Assembly: GCA_026874595.1 (NCBI GenBank) | Contig: CM049318.1 | Span: 27,246,956 to 27,310,955, forward strand | DNA from: Sipunculus nudus | Lineage: Eukaryota; Annelida; Sipuncula; Golfingiida; Sipunculidae | Direction: 5' to 3' | Length of the DNA stretch: 64,000 nt | Part shown: positions 34,736 through 48,540 of the stretch, in pieces | How positions within the stretch are numbered: position 1 is the first letter of the stretch | How the letters are laid out: every line of letters begins with the position of its first letter | Notes under the pieces: generated by a model | The model's input: the letters and a program-made list of their open reading frames with translations, nothing else | Told to the model about the DNA's origin: nothing | Database searches by the model: none | Made by a program: the position numbers and the translations under genes

Positions 34736-35204
34736 GTATGAGAGACAGCCGGTCATTGGGTTAATTAATTTATTTCTTATTTTCTAATCACAAGTAGATC
34801 GATGAGATCGATTGGATCTTATTGTCGGGTCACCTGTATTGAACCGGGGACACAGGTAAAACATGTGACGACATGAAAGCAGCATTAAGGAGAGCGGCGT
34901 TCTGTTTATCCTCGTGTCACACACGGCAGCAGACGTCAGACACCTGGGGTTACAGATGTCCTAGCATCGATAGATTAGTGACTCATAACGTGGAGACAAT
35001 GTCACATGGTGGGCAGGGCAAGTTGATGCATCACTTTACGGCAGTGTAACACTTTATATAATAAAGGCAATCATAATATTATTGGATTTTACTCACAAAA
35101 GGGGGAAAGGTGTAGGGATTGTCTTTCTAGGAATGTGTGTTGTATATGGGTGTGCACGTGAAAGCGCTAATATTCTGATTATAAATGAGTGATTTGGCGG
35201 AGTT
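34736..35204. other. Interval without a recognisable gene
   Basis: No supported exon. Confidence 0.4.
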
Positions 35205-35470
35205 TAAATAATATTCATTCCTTTATAAATGGCATTTATTTTTATAATATAAATAACATTTAATTCTATACTAATACTAATACTAATAGTACTACTACTG
35301 CTACTACTACCACATATAATGACCATTATTATTATTTTTATTATTTTTATTATTTTTATCATTTTTATTTTTATTATCATTATTATTATCATTATTAGTA
35401 GTAGTAGTATTAGCAGTAGTAGTATCATTTGTAGCTATAGTAGTAGTAGCCTAGTAGTAGTATTAATAAT
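35205..35470. repeat. Trinucleotide-rich tract (ATT/ACT/TAG)n
   Basis: Imperfect runs of ACT, ATT and TAG triplets. The hydrophobic poly-Ile/Leu ORF on the minus strand is an artefact. Confidence 0.8.
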
Positions 35471-35989
35471 AGTCTTAATACTATCATAATCGTGTAGTCG
35501 TTTCAGTAATAAAAGTGACAGTAATTCATAATCAGTTATTATTTTTTTCAGTAATACGTCAGACAGCTAATATTTATAAATATATATGCTAGAAAAGAGC
35601 CCTTACACGTAAAAAAATCTACCAGGTATCCGAGGTACCGTTGGACTAAGACACTGTAATATCGTAACATTTGATAAAAAGCATAGATCTTTTATTGAAA
35701 ATTCTTATTAATGTAAAGTCTGGTGGACACAGGCTTTTAAATAGAAAAGCAAATAAAGGTAAACAAATACCAAGGAAAATCATTTTTAAGTGCGTTGTAC
35801 TAAGAGACATTTTGTACATATGGTTGTTGTTACTATTATGATAATTATAATGAATTTGATCATAATAATGATTATTATTTTTATTATTGTTATTGATCTG
35901 GCTGTTTTTCACTGTGTCATCTTCAGCAATTGATTAATTTTTCACTTGACTGTAGTATGTGACAGTCAACGACAATCCCAGAAACAGAC

Positions 35990-36275
35990 AATGGTTTATT
36001 CTCCATGTTTACACAACAGTTAGGGGGCTGACCCTGAGTGTCCCCATCCCGCACGTGACGACCCAGAATTGTAGTCCGAAAAATCAATTTACGTTGATAA
36101 TTACTCCCGCGGTGACCTGAGCGTGCGCGCGCACGTGCCAAGTTCCGCGCCACAAAGGAACAAAGATTCCCACGCCAGCAGCCTGGCTGACAAAGCCACG
36201 CGGAGGGCTAAACGAAGAGGCTGTTAGCCCTGGCTGGGGACTTCACGGACGTTTTGAGGGGGAGCCAGCCAGGTA
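35990..36275. promoter_or_regulatory. CpG-rich island, candidate promoter and first exon
   Basis: This stretch is much richer in CG than its AT-rich surroundings (for example 'gagcgtgcgcgcgcacgtgcc' at 36119-36139). On the plus strand it ends at GCCAGCCAG|GTATGT (36272/36273), a good donor. It could be the untranslated first exon of the downstream ankyrin gene, whose coding exon starts at a 3' splice site, but that needs a 20-kb intron and is unproven. Confidence 0.3.
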
Positions 36276-36325
36276 TGTAATCATCATCATCGTCATCTTC
36301 ATCATCATCATCATTATCATTGCTC
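36276..36325. repeat. (ATC)n microsatellite
   Basis: ATC/TCA triplets with minor interruptions. Confidence 0.7.
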
Positions 36326-36778
36326 ATTAAAAATAGTGACATATACATGTTTTTCAGGTTTTTCTATGGAAATCATTCTCAAAGCGTTTAGACATATACA
36401 AAAGCATGCATGTCTATTATAAGTTTACGTTTACTGTACGTCCTCACGTTCAGTATTAGTCGACGTTATCTTACAGTGTACCAAGTACTTACACTGCAGG
36501 AATGCTGTATCTGAATTGTGTAGTTATATGGACATTATACCATCTATACTGTAGCCTAAAATATACATGTAATAGCTACTGTTGCATGGGCAAAATGGAA
36601 ACAAATTTCACAGTGTTAGTATTTCGAAAGGGACATAAAATATGTTCTATGTTTGAATTATATTCACTGTTTCTTAATAACATGAAAATGCTTAAATTAA
36701 AATTATGGTAAATTTTGAATTCAATGTCTTAAAACTTGATCATAAAATCAAATGTGTAATTTAATAGATTTTTTTCTT

Positions 36779-36782
<4 letters not shown>

Positions 36783-36842
<60 letters not shown>
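36783..36842. repeat. (TA)n microsatellite
   Basis: About 60 bp of TA dinucleotides. Confidence 0.9.
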
Positions 36843-36847
<5 letters not shown>

Positions 36848-39800
36848 CTCACACAGATTGTCAATTTCATTTAGATAGTTACAGTTTCCATAATAGTAAT
36901 TGTATTAAACAATCAATCGTCTGCGTACAAAGGTATAGGTCATGTGATCAATGACCTTGACAATCACCTGCTGATGTAAATGTTGTATAAAGATCACACT
37001 GCTGTCTCAGATAATAATTTTATTGTATTTTGAAAATAGTAGCCAAAATATGTACTTAAGTTTCATTTTGGCAGTTCTCGAAGTAGGCCAATGTCTCATT
37101 TCTTCATGTAGCTCACGATTTGGAACCGACCATCCAATTGAAAAAAAAAAAAAAAAATCAGAAGAGGATCAAGGATCTCGGAAGGGAGGGTCGGGGGCAA
37201 TTTACACCGAGGGAATATCATCCTTAAAAAAATAACCCAATGTATGCTTGGATTAGCCTTTTAAACTGGGGGAAAACTGCAAAAACGTAATGTTCACACT
37301 ATATGCACTTTTCATATATAGTCATACACGGGTAACCACAAAACCCTTCATAAACCTTCTGTTGACAGTTGTTTTGCCAGAATGGTGTTTATTAGTTAGT
37401 GGAAACTTTTTCTTTCACATGCAGACTCCCTTTTACAACCTTTTGAAAACTTAAGTAATTCTTTACGTTGATTAAAGCTACCCAGCTCTTGCCGGAGTAT
37501 GAGTCTCTGACTTTGGATGAGAGAAATTGGATTGTATAGAAAGGGAGACCTTGAGCCCATATACGCGGGCTGGGTGGCATCACATACACTTTGTACCTCG
37601 CCGTGATAGGGGCCGCCCCTAAACAAATTACCCGACCCTCAGTTGTTGGTTCAGGTCAGTCAGGTTTCTATAATGTAGTGGCCTGCGGTGATGTGGCCGG
37701 GAGAGAGATAGATTTCCATAATTGCGTATATATAAACATGCATGTATGTATATTGATATACATATTTTTTACTTATTTTTTATTTTATCCTTATATATAT
37801 CTTTGTTTTTGTTAATATTAAAATGTAAAAGGAAAATTCATGAAACTTTTATCAGAACATATACCATTAGAAAGTACTCTATACTCTGGCCTCTACTTGT
37901 GTATGAATCATACAGGTATACAGATATAATATGTGACGTTATCTAGGCGGTTTATTAAATAATATGTCATTAGCAGTCATTAATTTCAGGTTTTCATTAC
38001 AAATAATTTTATGGATATCACATTTGATCATATTGTATCTATTTAGAATGGACCATAAGAACATGCCAAATCATACTCCATTTATACAGTGAAATTCCAT
38101 TAAAGTTGCTAATGACACATAATATTGATTAAAGAATATCAATATATTATTTATTTCCTAATTAACATTTCTGAAAATCGGTATCCTTAGGTACTCGGCA
38201 ACCTCATCTGTTTATGGGCAAAAAGTCGTGGACTCCTGGTGTTGGCGAAAGAGAACAAAATAAAGACATTTATTGTAGGTTTGGTGTTCTTTAATTGAGG
38301 CTTGTACTATTCTTAATGATTCGGTGGAAATTAAAAAAACACAGTAACATTTTAGGGCCAGATATATTTTTCAGGCAAAAAAAAAATGTAAAAAAAGCCA
38401 CTATTGCTCAATGGTTTTAAACTTCGACCCCGATATGTTCATGCTTCGTCTGACCTTCAGTGTAGTTCCTCTCAGAGAAGACCGTGGAGGTTTCCATGGA
38501 AGCACTGAGCACGTGCTTGTCCAGCAACTGTTGCTGCTGACAACAACAGGTTCAGCCATCCATTACCAAAATCTCGTTCTATTGCCAGCACAGTTAGCTG
38601 ACAGCCCTAACAGGTGCTCGAGGTCAGCAAAGACATATCAATCAAATTTTTTCCTCGTGGCAGAGGATACCATGTCTTTAATTTCTTATTTGCTTTAAAA
38701 ACTTCGAACAAAAGTGTCATTAACTTTTATTGATCGTGATACAATCTCCTCCAGGCTGCAAGCAATGCTGACATAAACAAATTTAAACAATTGTTAGATT
38801 TTAAAATAATATACATTAACTGTTTGCGTGTGTATATCTATAAAGTGGTGTGTATATAGTTGTTGTATACGTGTGTCATACCAGGTATATATGTGTACGT
38901 CGGGATACTGAGCTGGCAAATATTTGGCACGGTTGGCGGAAATCATACATTTGTCATCCAGCATGAGATGTTACACCAATAAATCATGAACCTCATGCAG
39001 ACTCAGGTCAGTTAGGACCGTGGTACATGTGCCGAAAATTAATATTTCTTATTGGAATTTTATATTAATCACTACGTTGCTTGGCAAAGGCTAGAGTAAC
39101 AGACAAACAAGAAAGTACAATCAGACAAATTTGTTAATGATGAAATTTATAGCATAATGATAGAGGTAAAGAAAACGGCCTTGCCTTTGGTCAGATGAAA
39201 ACCAGGTTATTAAAATACAAACTTTTCATCTCTAGCTTCTAAAATCGTCCAGGGCTATTGAACGAAAAAGGAGCACAGGCTAGTTCAGTTTCATGGACGT
39301 ATTGACTTATCTAAACACAACTTTGACAGTTCAATGCTCCCTTTGAGCATGCAAAACAAAAACATTGTTTGATCGAGGACTAATTATAGGATTAGATCAA
39401 ATGCAAGGTATGGAACTGAAAGATATTTTAATAGTATACAAATGTATGCAGGATTCGTGTGATGCCTGGATAGGTATATAAATTAAAGAACTTACATCTA
39501 GGTCTATATAGTTGGTATTAAAGTGAACATATATTTAAGTTGCTATCTCAGAATACAGAGTGCTGTATGACTGGATGGAATGTCAGATCATTATACAATG
39601 TAGTATCATTACATTATTCAGAGGGCACGACCACTCTAAAGTCGTTTCAAGCAATGGTTATTTTATTCTCTCAAAACTAAACACATATGCATCATAAAAT
39701 TTTTCACTTAAGTTTCTCACTCAAACAATGTAAAGTTTCAATATGAGATGAAACCCCTCATGACAAGAATAAACTCGTATATTCAACAACCTCCGGTTAT

Positions 39801-39865
39801 TTCTGGGGCTTGTTTTCAGGTGGCCTGATGTCTTATATTGGCTGACAACCCCACTTTTATCATAA
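36843..39865. other. Interval without a recognisable gene
   Basis: I checked the short ORFs, including the 95-aa one at 38411-38698. None has a recognisable domain, and no splice-bounded chain can be built. Poly-A run at about 37141-37157. Confidence 0.4.
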
Positions 39866-39867
39866 CA

Positions 39868-40030
39868 ATAACAGTGGAGTGGAACTTCCCCTAGTCGGAA
39901 CCTGCATAATGTGGGCAACTCTGTATAGTGGGCAGTTTTCCTGTTTTTGCTCTTCCGTATTACGTACGTCTCGTTAATGTTCTTCCTATAATGTCCGCCT
40001 CTATATAAGTGGGCAGGGTGTTTCATAGTA
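39868..40030. mobile_element. Possible pogo-like MITE
   Basis: 'acagtggagtggaacttcccc' at the left and 'gggcagggtgtttcatag' at the right look like diverged CAGTGGAACCTCCCC-type ends. The interior has 'ataatgtgggcaactctgtatagtgggcag' and 'tataatgtccgcctctatataagtgggcag'. The termini are weak. Confidence 0.35.
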
Positions 40031-41995
40031 CTTTCTTTTGTATTTTGCCATCAATGACCAATCAGCAACCTATACTTTTTAAACTCCTTTCTTGATGAAA
40101 CTAAGACTTTGACCTCATCCACGTGATCAATATATTATGCAATAACATAAACTGATTTGGCAATTCCAAAACATTTGGAATGTATGTTTTTGCGTTTATT
40201 CTTGCAAATTTGGCCTGTTCGATTAAAAAACATTAAACAATTTTAATGAGAAACCAGACTTTAGTAGTCGTAAACTGAAGAAAACATATTATCTTGGGAA
40301 ATACATGCAGATTATCACCTTAGGAGTTATAATCTGTAGGGAGCTAGTGTCTGCTAAAGTTATCATTAAGGTCATTGAATGGTTATAGAATAAATCGTAG
40401 ACACATTCTGCACATATGCCACAATACTGATTGAAAAGAAACCGATTTTAAATGTTCGCATGTTACATAGAATGATTTCAAGTCCTATTTATAAAACGCT
40501 GGTTTTGTTTAAGGGGGACAGGGCGACATGTCCCATCTAGTTTTTAGGGGAATAAAAAAAGCATGGTATATGTAAAATTCGTGATAATTCCGTAAATAAG
40601 TTTTTAGTTTCGTCGTTTTTTCGTAACACAATCTTTCAATTATGCATCTCGTATTGAGAAAATTAAGGATATTGCATCTGCGAAATCCCTCACTGCATTC
40701 TCATAAAATGTCAGCCTTTGTTTAAATATATAAATCAAATGTAGATTATGGATAATATAGTGCTGAAAATCAAGGCAACATTATTTCGTTTAATGTAAAT
40801 ATATTTCATATTTTTTTCTGATTTGCAAGTGAGGTGTATAATTTATGTAAGATGTAACCTTAAAGCACCGTTAGAAGTGCTTATAAAAAAGAGGAACCAA
40901 CAAGACGTTTACAGGGGAAAGTGGAGTCCTTGAACGAGTCCTTGTTTGACTTACGAAGACGTATGAAGGAGGAGTGGTGGGTTAATTGTGAAGAGCGCCA
41001 GTCTATCTCCTTCTAACCGTGGAATGAGGCAGCCATGTTTACTATCTATTACGCCGGTATGAGCCGGGGGTATTTATGTAAACCCCACCAACTGTTGAGT
41101 CTATAAACTAGGGAGTTTTCAGGTCAGACAGGAATGAACAGACTGGATTATTTGTTTGATATATTGTCCATGCATGCACGGTAGGGTTATGTCGGAAGCA
41201 AAAAAAAAAAACTCTAATATATTCCACTAACAGGAAGTCAATTGGCTTTTCTCTCGATATTTACTTATGCGGAGAGATCCATTTATGCAGCTTCTTCTAT
41301 GGTCAGATAATTATTTGTTTGCTTGAGAAAAGTAACATTATAGCTTGTAAATGGACATTGATTATTATCCATATACATTCATAAACTAGATTGCGTGCAA
41401 AACAGATACCCCCCCCCCCCGGGTCCCAACCCCATATATGGACTACTTTTAAAGTGTAGGGTTCACAAAACATATCCATTTCGCCTGATTTTACCTTGAA
41501 GATGAAGGTCAGGACCACTGGTTTTTCGAACACATCCATGATTTTGGTAGACAATATCTCATTTTATGAAAAAATATTGAGTGGTTCAAAAGCTACTACA
41601 TTCAGCAAAAAATTATAGTTTGGCTGATTTGTTCTTGAAGATGAAGGTCAAGGTCAAGGTCAACAGTTCGAACACGTCCGAGATTATGGTGGAATAAAAT
41701 TGACATGTCACATTTCTTAAAAAAATATGTGATTGGGGCTTACATAAAAAGTTATGGGGTTCACAAAAATTCTTGAAGGTCAAGGTCCGTCCGGTCCAGA
41801 GGACTGATGCTGCGATTTATAAATTCAGAAATACTAAGCATTTTAGTTATGTCTAAAAAACTGGAAAGTCTAAGCATAATATTGCTGCTGCGTTATTGCT
41901 GCTGCTGCTAATATTGTTGCGCTTTAAGGTAAAGCAATATCTTGAATTCGTTGTCATCAATCATTGGGACCTAATGAATGGACTTCTTATATATA
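40031..41995. other. Interval without a recognisable gene
   Basis: Contains a poly-C run (about 41409-41420) and diverged 'gaaggtcaaggtc' words (41500-41790). No supported exon. Confidence 0.4.
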
Positions 41996-41997
41996 TA

Positions 41998-42000
41998 TAA

Positions 42001-42031
<31 letters not shown>

Positions 42032-42167
42032 GACAGAGAGACAGAGAGAGAGACAGAGATGGAAATTGTCAGAAAAGCCGGTTGACTGAAGGCGGGAAAA
42101 GTGAACCGACTTTTATGTTAATATTAGTTCCATCTATATATTATGAACCAGCATGGCTATTCATACA

Positions 42168-42245
<78 letters not shown>
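41998..42245. repeat. Repeat with (GA)n, then (CT)n and (TA)n core, copy 2
   Basis: (GA)n lies at about 42000-42058. 'agttccatctatatattatgaaccagcatggctatt' is shared with 31845-31885. Then come (CT)n 42170-42207 and (TA)n 42208-42241. Confidence 0.65.
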
Positions 42246-43800
42246 ATGGGCCAATACTGATATTTACAAACGGTCAGCCGTGTGGAATGGCTAATTAATT
42301 TGGTATGTGCTGCCCTCTATAAGGCTATTATTTTCCCGGCAGTGACAAACGGCGAGGCGGGTAACTTGGGCCAAATGTTATAACAGCAGTAAATGGTCAC
42401 ATTTGCGGGGCTATATTAACGTTGGGACAAGAAAATATGCCCGTAATTCTGAATTATGGGCTGGTTGCAATTTTGAGTCATTCATCATAGAAATAACACT
42501 TAAGAATATTTGGAAACAAGAAATGTATTCGTAATTATGGGGTGGTCGGAAGGCGAGGTTCCACTGTATATTTGTGTGTGTTTCAGATTTTGGGTTATCA
42601 GGTATGATTAACAAACAAACTGAGAGATGAAAATTGTTTTAAACAGTCTTTATATCTCTGATAGTTACAATCTAAGTATTATATCTATTTCATTAAAAGC
42701 CTTCGATCCTCTGGACCACTTTTGTTTGAAACAGTCAGGTAAATGTATTTGTGTTATGCTGAAGCAAAACGTCATGGCCAATGAGTTTCTAGTTTTTAGT
42801 GTAATTTTGAGATAATGCAATGACTGTAACGTCGTTTGTAATTAATAAAAATAAAGAAAACCATAGCATAATAAGGATATAATAAAACCAAATGATGATA
42901 ATTAAAGAAACACAATGATTATAATATATTATTATAAAATCTTCTACAATTTGTACTGAAGGGTTGAAAAAAGCGGAAGTCATGGTCAGAAGGGTAAAGA
43001 CTTTAATTCAGATCTTTAAGGATCTGTCTTCTGCTAATATTTAATCTGTGCATGTAAAGAACTAGCGGATTGTCTGATCAAGGGGCCCTCACGCTAGCGT
43101 TCTGCAGGCGCGATTAGCTTTTTTCAGGAGTGTCCGCATTTTTTACGTTATCACGCGGTTGCAAGCGATTTTCGCGTGCAATTTTCCGCGCGTTGCAGTG
43201 CGAAATAACTGCGTTTATGCGCAATTCCTGAAGTTTCGTTTTTGATGCGTTTCATGCTTTGAGCATTTCCAAAATATTTTAACGCATGGCGTCTTCGTCC
43301 AAGCGTTTTCTGCGTTCCTGTGCGTTTATGTGCGATGTTAAGCATTGTCGAAGACAACGTTTCCGGACGATTTCAAAACACTAGCTATGACCGGCCAAAA
43401 CGCCAGTAAAACGGTAACATGTGAGGATCCCTTGAAATAAAAGTCTAGGTTTTACAACTTGATTAAGATTATTGTCCTGAGCGCTCCCGTTTTTACTGAC
43501 AGACAGTACAGTTTGTCCGTATATAACAGCTGTAGTAAGTCGTACCAAACCGTGTACTCCTCCAGTCACGTGAACAGGCCAGCTGCCGTACTCCGTCACA
43601 CGACCCGCTGCTTCATGGCGGCACTCCGCATAAAACACGACTTACCTTGTCGCTGCATTTCTAGCCTCATTACCCGGGGCATACAGGTTAATTTTACCTG
43701 AAGCTTACACTGCTGGATGGTAAAATGTATTCTCGTATGCTGTTTTGGTACTTACATTATATTTCCTTGCAAAATCCTTTACTCGCAAGTTCATACTCTG
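42246..43800. other. Mixed interval: MITE end and CG-rich stretch, no gene
   Basis: 'gtcggaaggcgaggttccactgtata' near 42545-42570 is one end of a pogo-like element whose other end I cannot place. The stretch 43085-43370 is rich in GCG/CGC words. A possible ATG exon with donor (CAAG|GTAAGT, minus strand near 43650) is too short to support. Confidence 0.35.
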
Positions 43801-43809
43801 TATTATTTA

Positions 43810-44035
43810 AAATAAAAAAATCTCTCGTTCTTTCTTTCTTTATGATGTTTTTCTCGCTTTTTTTTCTGACTGTCATCCTGTCTGTCATGCTGTCTTTCCG
43901 TCTTTCATTTTCTTTCCTTCTTTCTTTCTCTGCCCTTTCTTTCTTCCTCTTTTCTTTCTTTCTTCCCCCTGTTTCGTCTTTCATTGTTTCTTTCACCCCC
44001 CCCCCCTTCTCTTTTTTTTGTCTCCCCCTCACTCT
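43810..44035. repeat. Polypyrimidine tract (TTTC/CTTT)n
   Basis: One strand is almost entirely C and T, with poly-C near 43996-44005. The Lys/Glu/Arg-rich ORFs on the minus strand are artefacts. Confidence 0.85.
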
Positions 44036-47000
44036 GTCTGAAAACTGAATTCCTTAGACTCTTAGACAAAAAGATGGGGAGATAGTGAACGATGTTAATA
44101 TTTACCAGAAATATACCGGTGTAGACAAATACCTGAAACAAATTTCAAATGATGATTTATACATAATGTATGCTGTTAATGATTTTTAGCGGTTTGAGGG
44201 CAAAGCAGAAATTAGTATTGTTAATACCAAGGACAAAAATTAGATCTGTCAAAAATAATAAGATGATTCTTGAAGTCAAATTTTTGTTCGTTAAATATTC
44301 AAAGAAGTATTAAAGTATTCTTTATGGAATTTACTAGTATTAATACCTTATCTTATAAGGTATTGGTCTTAGGGATACTTTGGTTTTCATTCAGGATAGA
44401 ATACATTTCTAAATAAAAAAAAAATTAAAACAGATGACTTACAAGAACATAAATTGCACAGTATATGATTGGCCTCTGACGTCATACTAGAATACCTTGA
44501 CGTCATAGCGTGAGACGATCGAGAGCATTGCTTGAACAGAATAAAACAAAATAAAATAACATATTAAAGCAAATGAATAGTGCTTACGACATGAATAATA
44601 ACAACATCATAACCAGGGAACTATTATTTCAAGAACTGACCGGAAGGATACAAAATAGGCATTTGTCACGAAAATGACCAGTATCTGGTTTTTACACGGA
44701 ACAAAGAAGCGTTTGGTAAGTCTTTCTCCGTAAACATCATCGAAGCCTGAAAAAATATAGCGATGATAACCCCAGTCTGGAGGTAAGATACCCCTGGCTT
44801 TTATCCTGTTTCCCGTCCTTACCCGACAGTTATTTAATAAACAGACCTCAGGTCAGTTTATGGGCCGTAAATTCTTATATATACTGAAGCGATACAGGTG
44901 CCCTCGTGATTGACCGGGCCGCATGGACCTCCGAGATTCCGTAAACACTATTTGGTCCGCACCTAACAGGCCGTGTCATCATTAGACGAGCTTCGTGAGT
45001 CCTACACCCCTTGAACGATGTCTGTAATGGCTTGATCCGTAAGGGCTTCTTGGGAAACCAACCAGGTCGAACATAATTCAAAGCGCTTTGAGGGAAAGGG
45101 TTTAGCTATCGTTTACTAGTAAAAAAGAACTGATTCAAACCACAGGTTTTAACACGTCAAGGTTTAACGGTCTGAAGTCAATTAAGGTTAATATACGTTG
45201 AAGTAATCTATTTGCCAAAGAAAAAGTCACAATAATTACATAAGCAATCATTCCATAAATAACATTTACAGCGTGCTCACTTGTAATAAGCTATTTGACT
45301 CCGAAAAAAATGTATCAAATAACAATCTTGAGAGTGCAATGACAGAATTTGTTTTATCTTTTCATTTCAGACCAAGACAATATTAAGCTCTGACTTTGTT
45401 TATACAAAGACAACAAAATTTTCTCAGAAGATTGTATAAAAACATTTTTGTTTTACCATATGTTAATCTGACCGATTCCCTATCCGTATCCGTGTCGAGA
45501 CAAGTAGCAAATCGGCTTTACATTATAAAGTTGACGCAACCTTGTCTTCAGCATCAAGTTCATGACCTCTTGGTGGCGTGGGCAGTAAGGTTTACCGTAC
45601 CTGAGAACCTTATATAAACTCCATGGTGTCTGATTTAGACTGGCTCTGTAAACACAGATATTCAACGGTGATATGGTTTATAGTCTCTCTCTGCATGATG
45701 AAATAATCTGAGAGCGCACAAGCTTTCATCCCCCGTAAGTGAGAGAATCTCCGCGAGGAAAGATCAAGTAAGATATACAGAAGGTAAAGACTTCTCAGAT
45801 AATACCTGAGATACAAGCCCCTAGCTTGACCAGCGGTCAGTCTGTCCTTGCTTCCCATCCGTAACTTGGCCAGATGTATAATGTTCTGGTCAGACAGACT
45901 CTCGGCTGATCGCTAGCGGTTTACTTAGCACAGGTGCCGGATACCTGCTGTAACAGACAAAAGAGGTAACACGTGGATCCGGAGAAGCGTGGCTTAGGTG
46001 AGATCTGAAGCGGACATTGCTGTCTCCACCTATAGGGTTAATTAAAGGTAAAATATAAATTCATTAAGGGCTAATTATCGCCAAAAATCGTAATATTGTC
46101 ATTTTTTATGGGAAAACCCATGACCTTATAGGTGTTTGTTATATATATTTTGTAAGAAATACACGTTTCTGGCATTACTTTGTAACAACTATTTTAATTT
46201 AATATCATTTTAATTCAGATGCTAGCTCCAAATAGGGTATATACAACCACGCGTTAGTTCGGCAAGGATCAACAAAGTATTCGATAGTTTATTGGTCAGC
46301 TAGCCATTATTTCGGTGCAATAAAGGCACATCGTTCAATGGCTATCGGGGAAAGGATAAATATTAATTATCGCCTTGGTTTATTTTTCGATTTTCGATAC
46401 GTGACTGATGCAGATATAATTTATTAGAGTGTAAATTGTATGAATTGGTTTTAGTCTCATCTAAGTTAGTCTTACTTATTATTTGATCTAGCTCTGAGTC
46501 AAGCTTATTTTGTGAGGTAATTCTATCTTTTTTGTATCTTAATTTATCGTAGTGAACGTAATATGTATCGATTGTAAACTGTACTTTATAAGAATCGTTA
46601 TTGCACTCAGTGCATGAAAAAGCTTTGACTCCTGAAGGCTCATCTATAACATCAAGTTTTTATCTTAAGGTTAGCTTCATCCTTTTGCAATGGTAAGTGT
46701 ACTAACAGGACGTACCGATATGTCGAACCCTTTAAAATAAAACATTTAATTTATTATTATGCATCGGGCAACCTTCCCTTCACTATTTTTTTTCAAACCC
46801 TTGTCTTGAATATATTCCATATGCAAGTACATCCAGGCTTCACACACACACACACACACACTCCCTCACACTCACACACAACAACAACAATTATTGTTTT
46901 ACGGATTATGGAGACAAAAAAAAACATGATGAGAGAAGGCAAATTTATTTTCCCTTTTTTACTGGCGGGACAGTAGGTGATGTTTGCCAGCTTGTCAAGA

Positions 47001-48332
47001 CAAAAAAATTGCTTCAAATCTTGAAATGCTAAATATGATCAACACAATATTTAGACATTTTCCCTTATAATACCTTTAGTAAATTCCTCTGAGGGATTTG
47101 TTCCAGTTATGGCACAAATCAGCAAGATTATGGATGGGCTTATCTTCATTTACAAAAAAAGAATGATCTCGAAAAACGGTTACATGGAATCCTCGGAACC
47201 ATCCATTTTTTGTATGGCCTTTGAAATATGAAGTATCACTCTAAAGCATAGGTAGATGACCTGCTTCATGGGAGACACATTACTTTTGTGTAACTATGTC
47301 TCACCCTAGTCGCCCCTAAACATTCGATGCGTGATACATGTTAAAAAGTTTTGAAATGCCGTGCTATGATACATGTTAACGTGACTTTTTATTATTTTTT
47401 TTTTATCATCAAACACCTTCTCTTGAGCAGCTGCGCGTGTTACCTTGGTAACCCCTGCACAGGGTTGTCATCATTCACACAATGTGCTGTTTTTGGGACG
47501 CGTAAGAATTCGAGATATCATGTTTGATTTATAGTCAGAGCCGAAAACCCACAGGAAAGCGACACAGGTTCATCGCCAGGAAACCCTCCCCCATTCATTA
47601 CAAAACAGATCTTGCGGGGGACCATGATTTGCTGTTTACATAATCTCACCTGTCAAACATTTTCACACATGGTTTACGATATATGAGAAGGGGCACTTGT
47701 TTCTTTTGAGATCGTAAGGTCTGAGCGGGAAACACCGCTTTGTTCTAGGGGTCATGACCCTAAACAGGTGTCACACCCACCTGTGGTTCTACATGGAATT
47801 TCCTCGTGCCCGCACTGGCAGACAGATTTTTACATCGAATATGCTGATGGTCGTGGGTGGCACTGTCTTTACTGAGAATATGAAGGGATCAGATGATCAG
47901 TATATAATATCATAATAATTAGAACTCCTTGATTTTAGGTTTTATTTGCAAGGTGCCAGGAACAGTTATATTTATATTACGGGCAGATCAACAATTATTG
48001 AGATACGTGTATATCGTATCCAAAAAAGGAGACCTATTAACAGGCAACCATAATTCTTGTGTTCACATCATTATCTTGAGCAATTAAAACAAATGTAATC
48101 AGTATTTGTTATCCTCCAAACCAGTATTATATAACTTTTTATTTGAAAAATTGTTTTTTTTTTTTTTTTTTTTTACTTTTTTTTTCAAACAGAAAAACTA
48201 TCAACACAGGTAGAAAATATAACTTTACACACCTTCGTTTGTGATGGTAATTTATACTTTCGTCATTTACTTGCGATTTTTTGCGGTCGTACATGAAAGT
48301 CTGTACATGTGTCACAGTTAGCGAGATAGTAT
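44036..48332. other. Long interval without a recognisable gene
   Basis: Short ORFs only. A (CA)n run lies at about 46840-46885 and a poly-T tract at about 48150-48184. An RFX-like X-box word GTTACCTTGGTAAC at 47439-47452 has no gene attached. Confidence 0.4.
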
Positions 48333-48535
48333 CGTACGTACGACATAGTATCTCGTACGTTCGACATAGTGTCTCGTACGTACGACATACTATCTCGTAC
48401 GTACGACATATTATCTCGTACGTACGACATACTATCTCGTACGTACGACATATTATCTCGTACGTACGACATATTATCTCGTACGTACGACATATTATCT
48501 CGTACGTACGACATACTATCTCGTACGTATGACAT
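48333..48535 (+). repeat. 21-bp tandem array, about 10 units, palindromic core TCGTACGTACGA
   Basis: The unit is TATCTCGTACGTACGACATA plus one variable base. Because 21 is a multiple of three, open frames (SYVRHTI and the like) persist on both strands; they are not genes. The same unit occurs inverted at 56046-56216. Confidence 0.9.
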
Positions 48536-48540
48536 AATAA

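Noticed and set aside
34370-34741. A 123-aa Ser/Pro/His-rich ORF
   Set aside because: Translation of a CCATCCGTC microsatellite followed by CT and TA repeats.
38411-38698. A 95-aa ORF
   Set aside because: Composition is not strikingly protein-like, no domain is recognised, and there are no flanking signals. Chance length is plausible in this much sequence.
43757-44141. Lys/Glu/Arg-rich ORFs resembling charged coiled coils
   Set aside because: They are translations of a polypyrimidine tract on the opposite strand.
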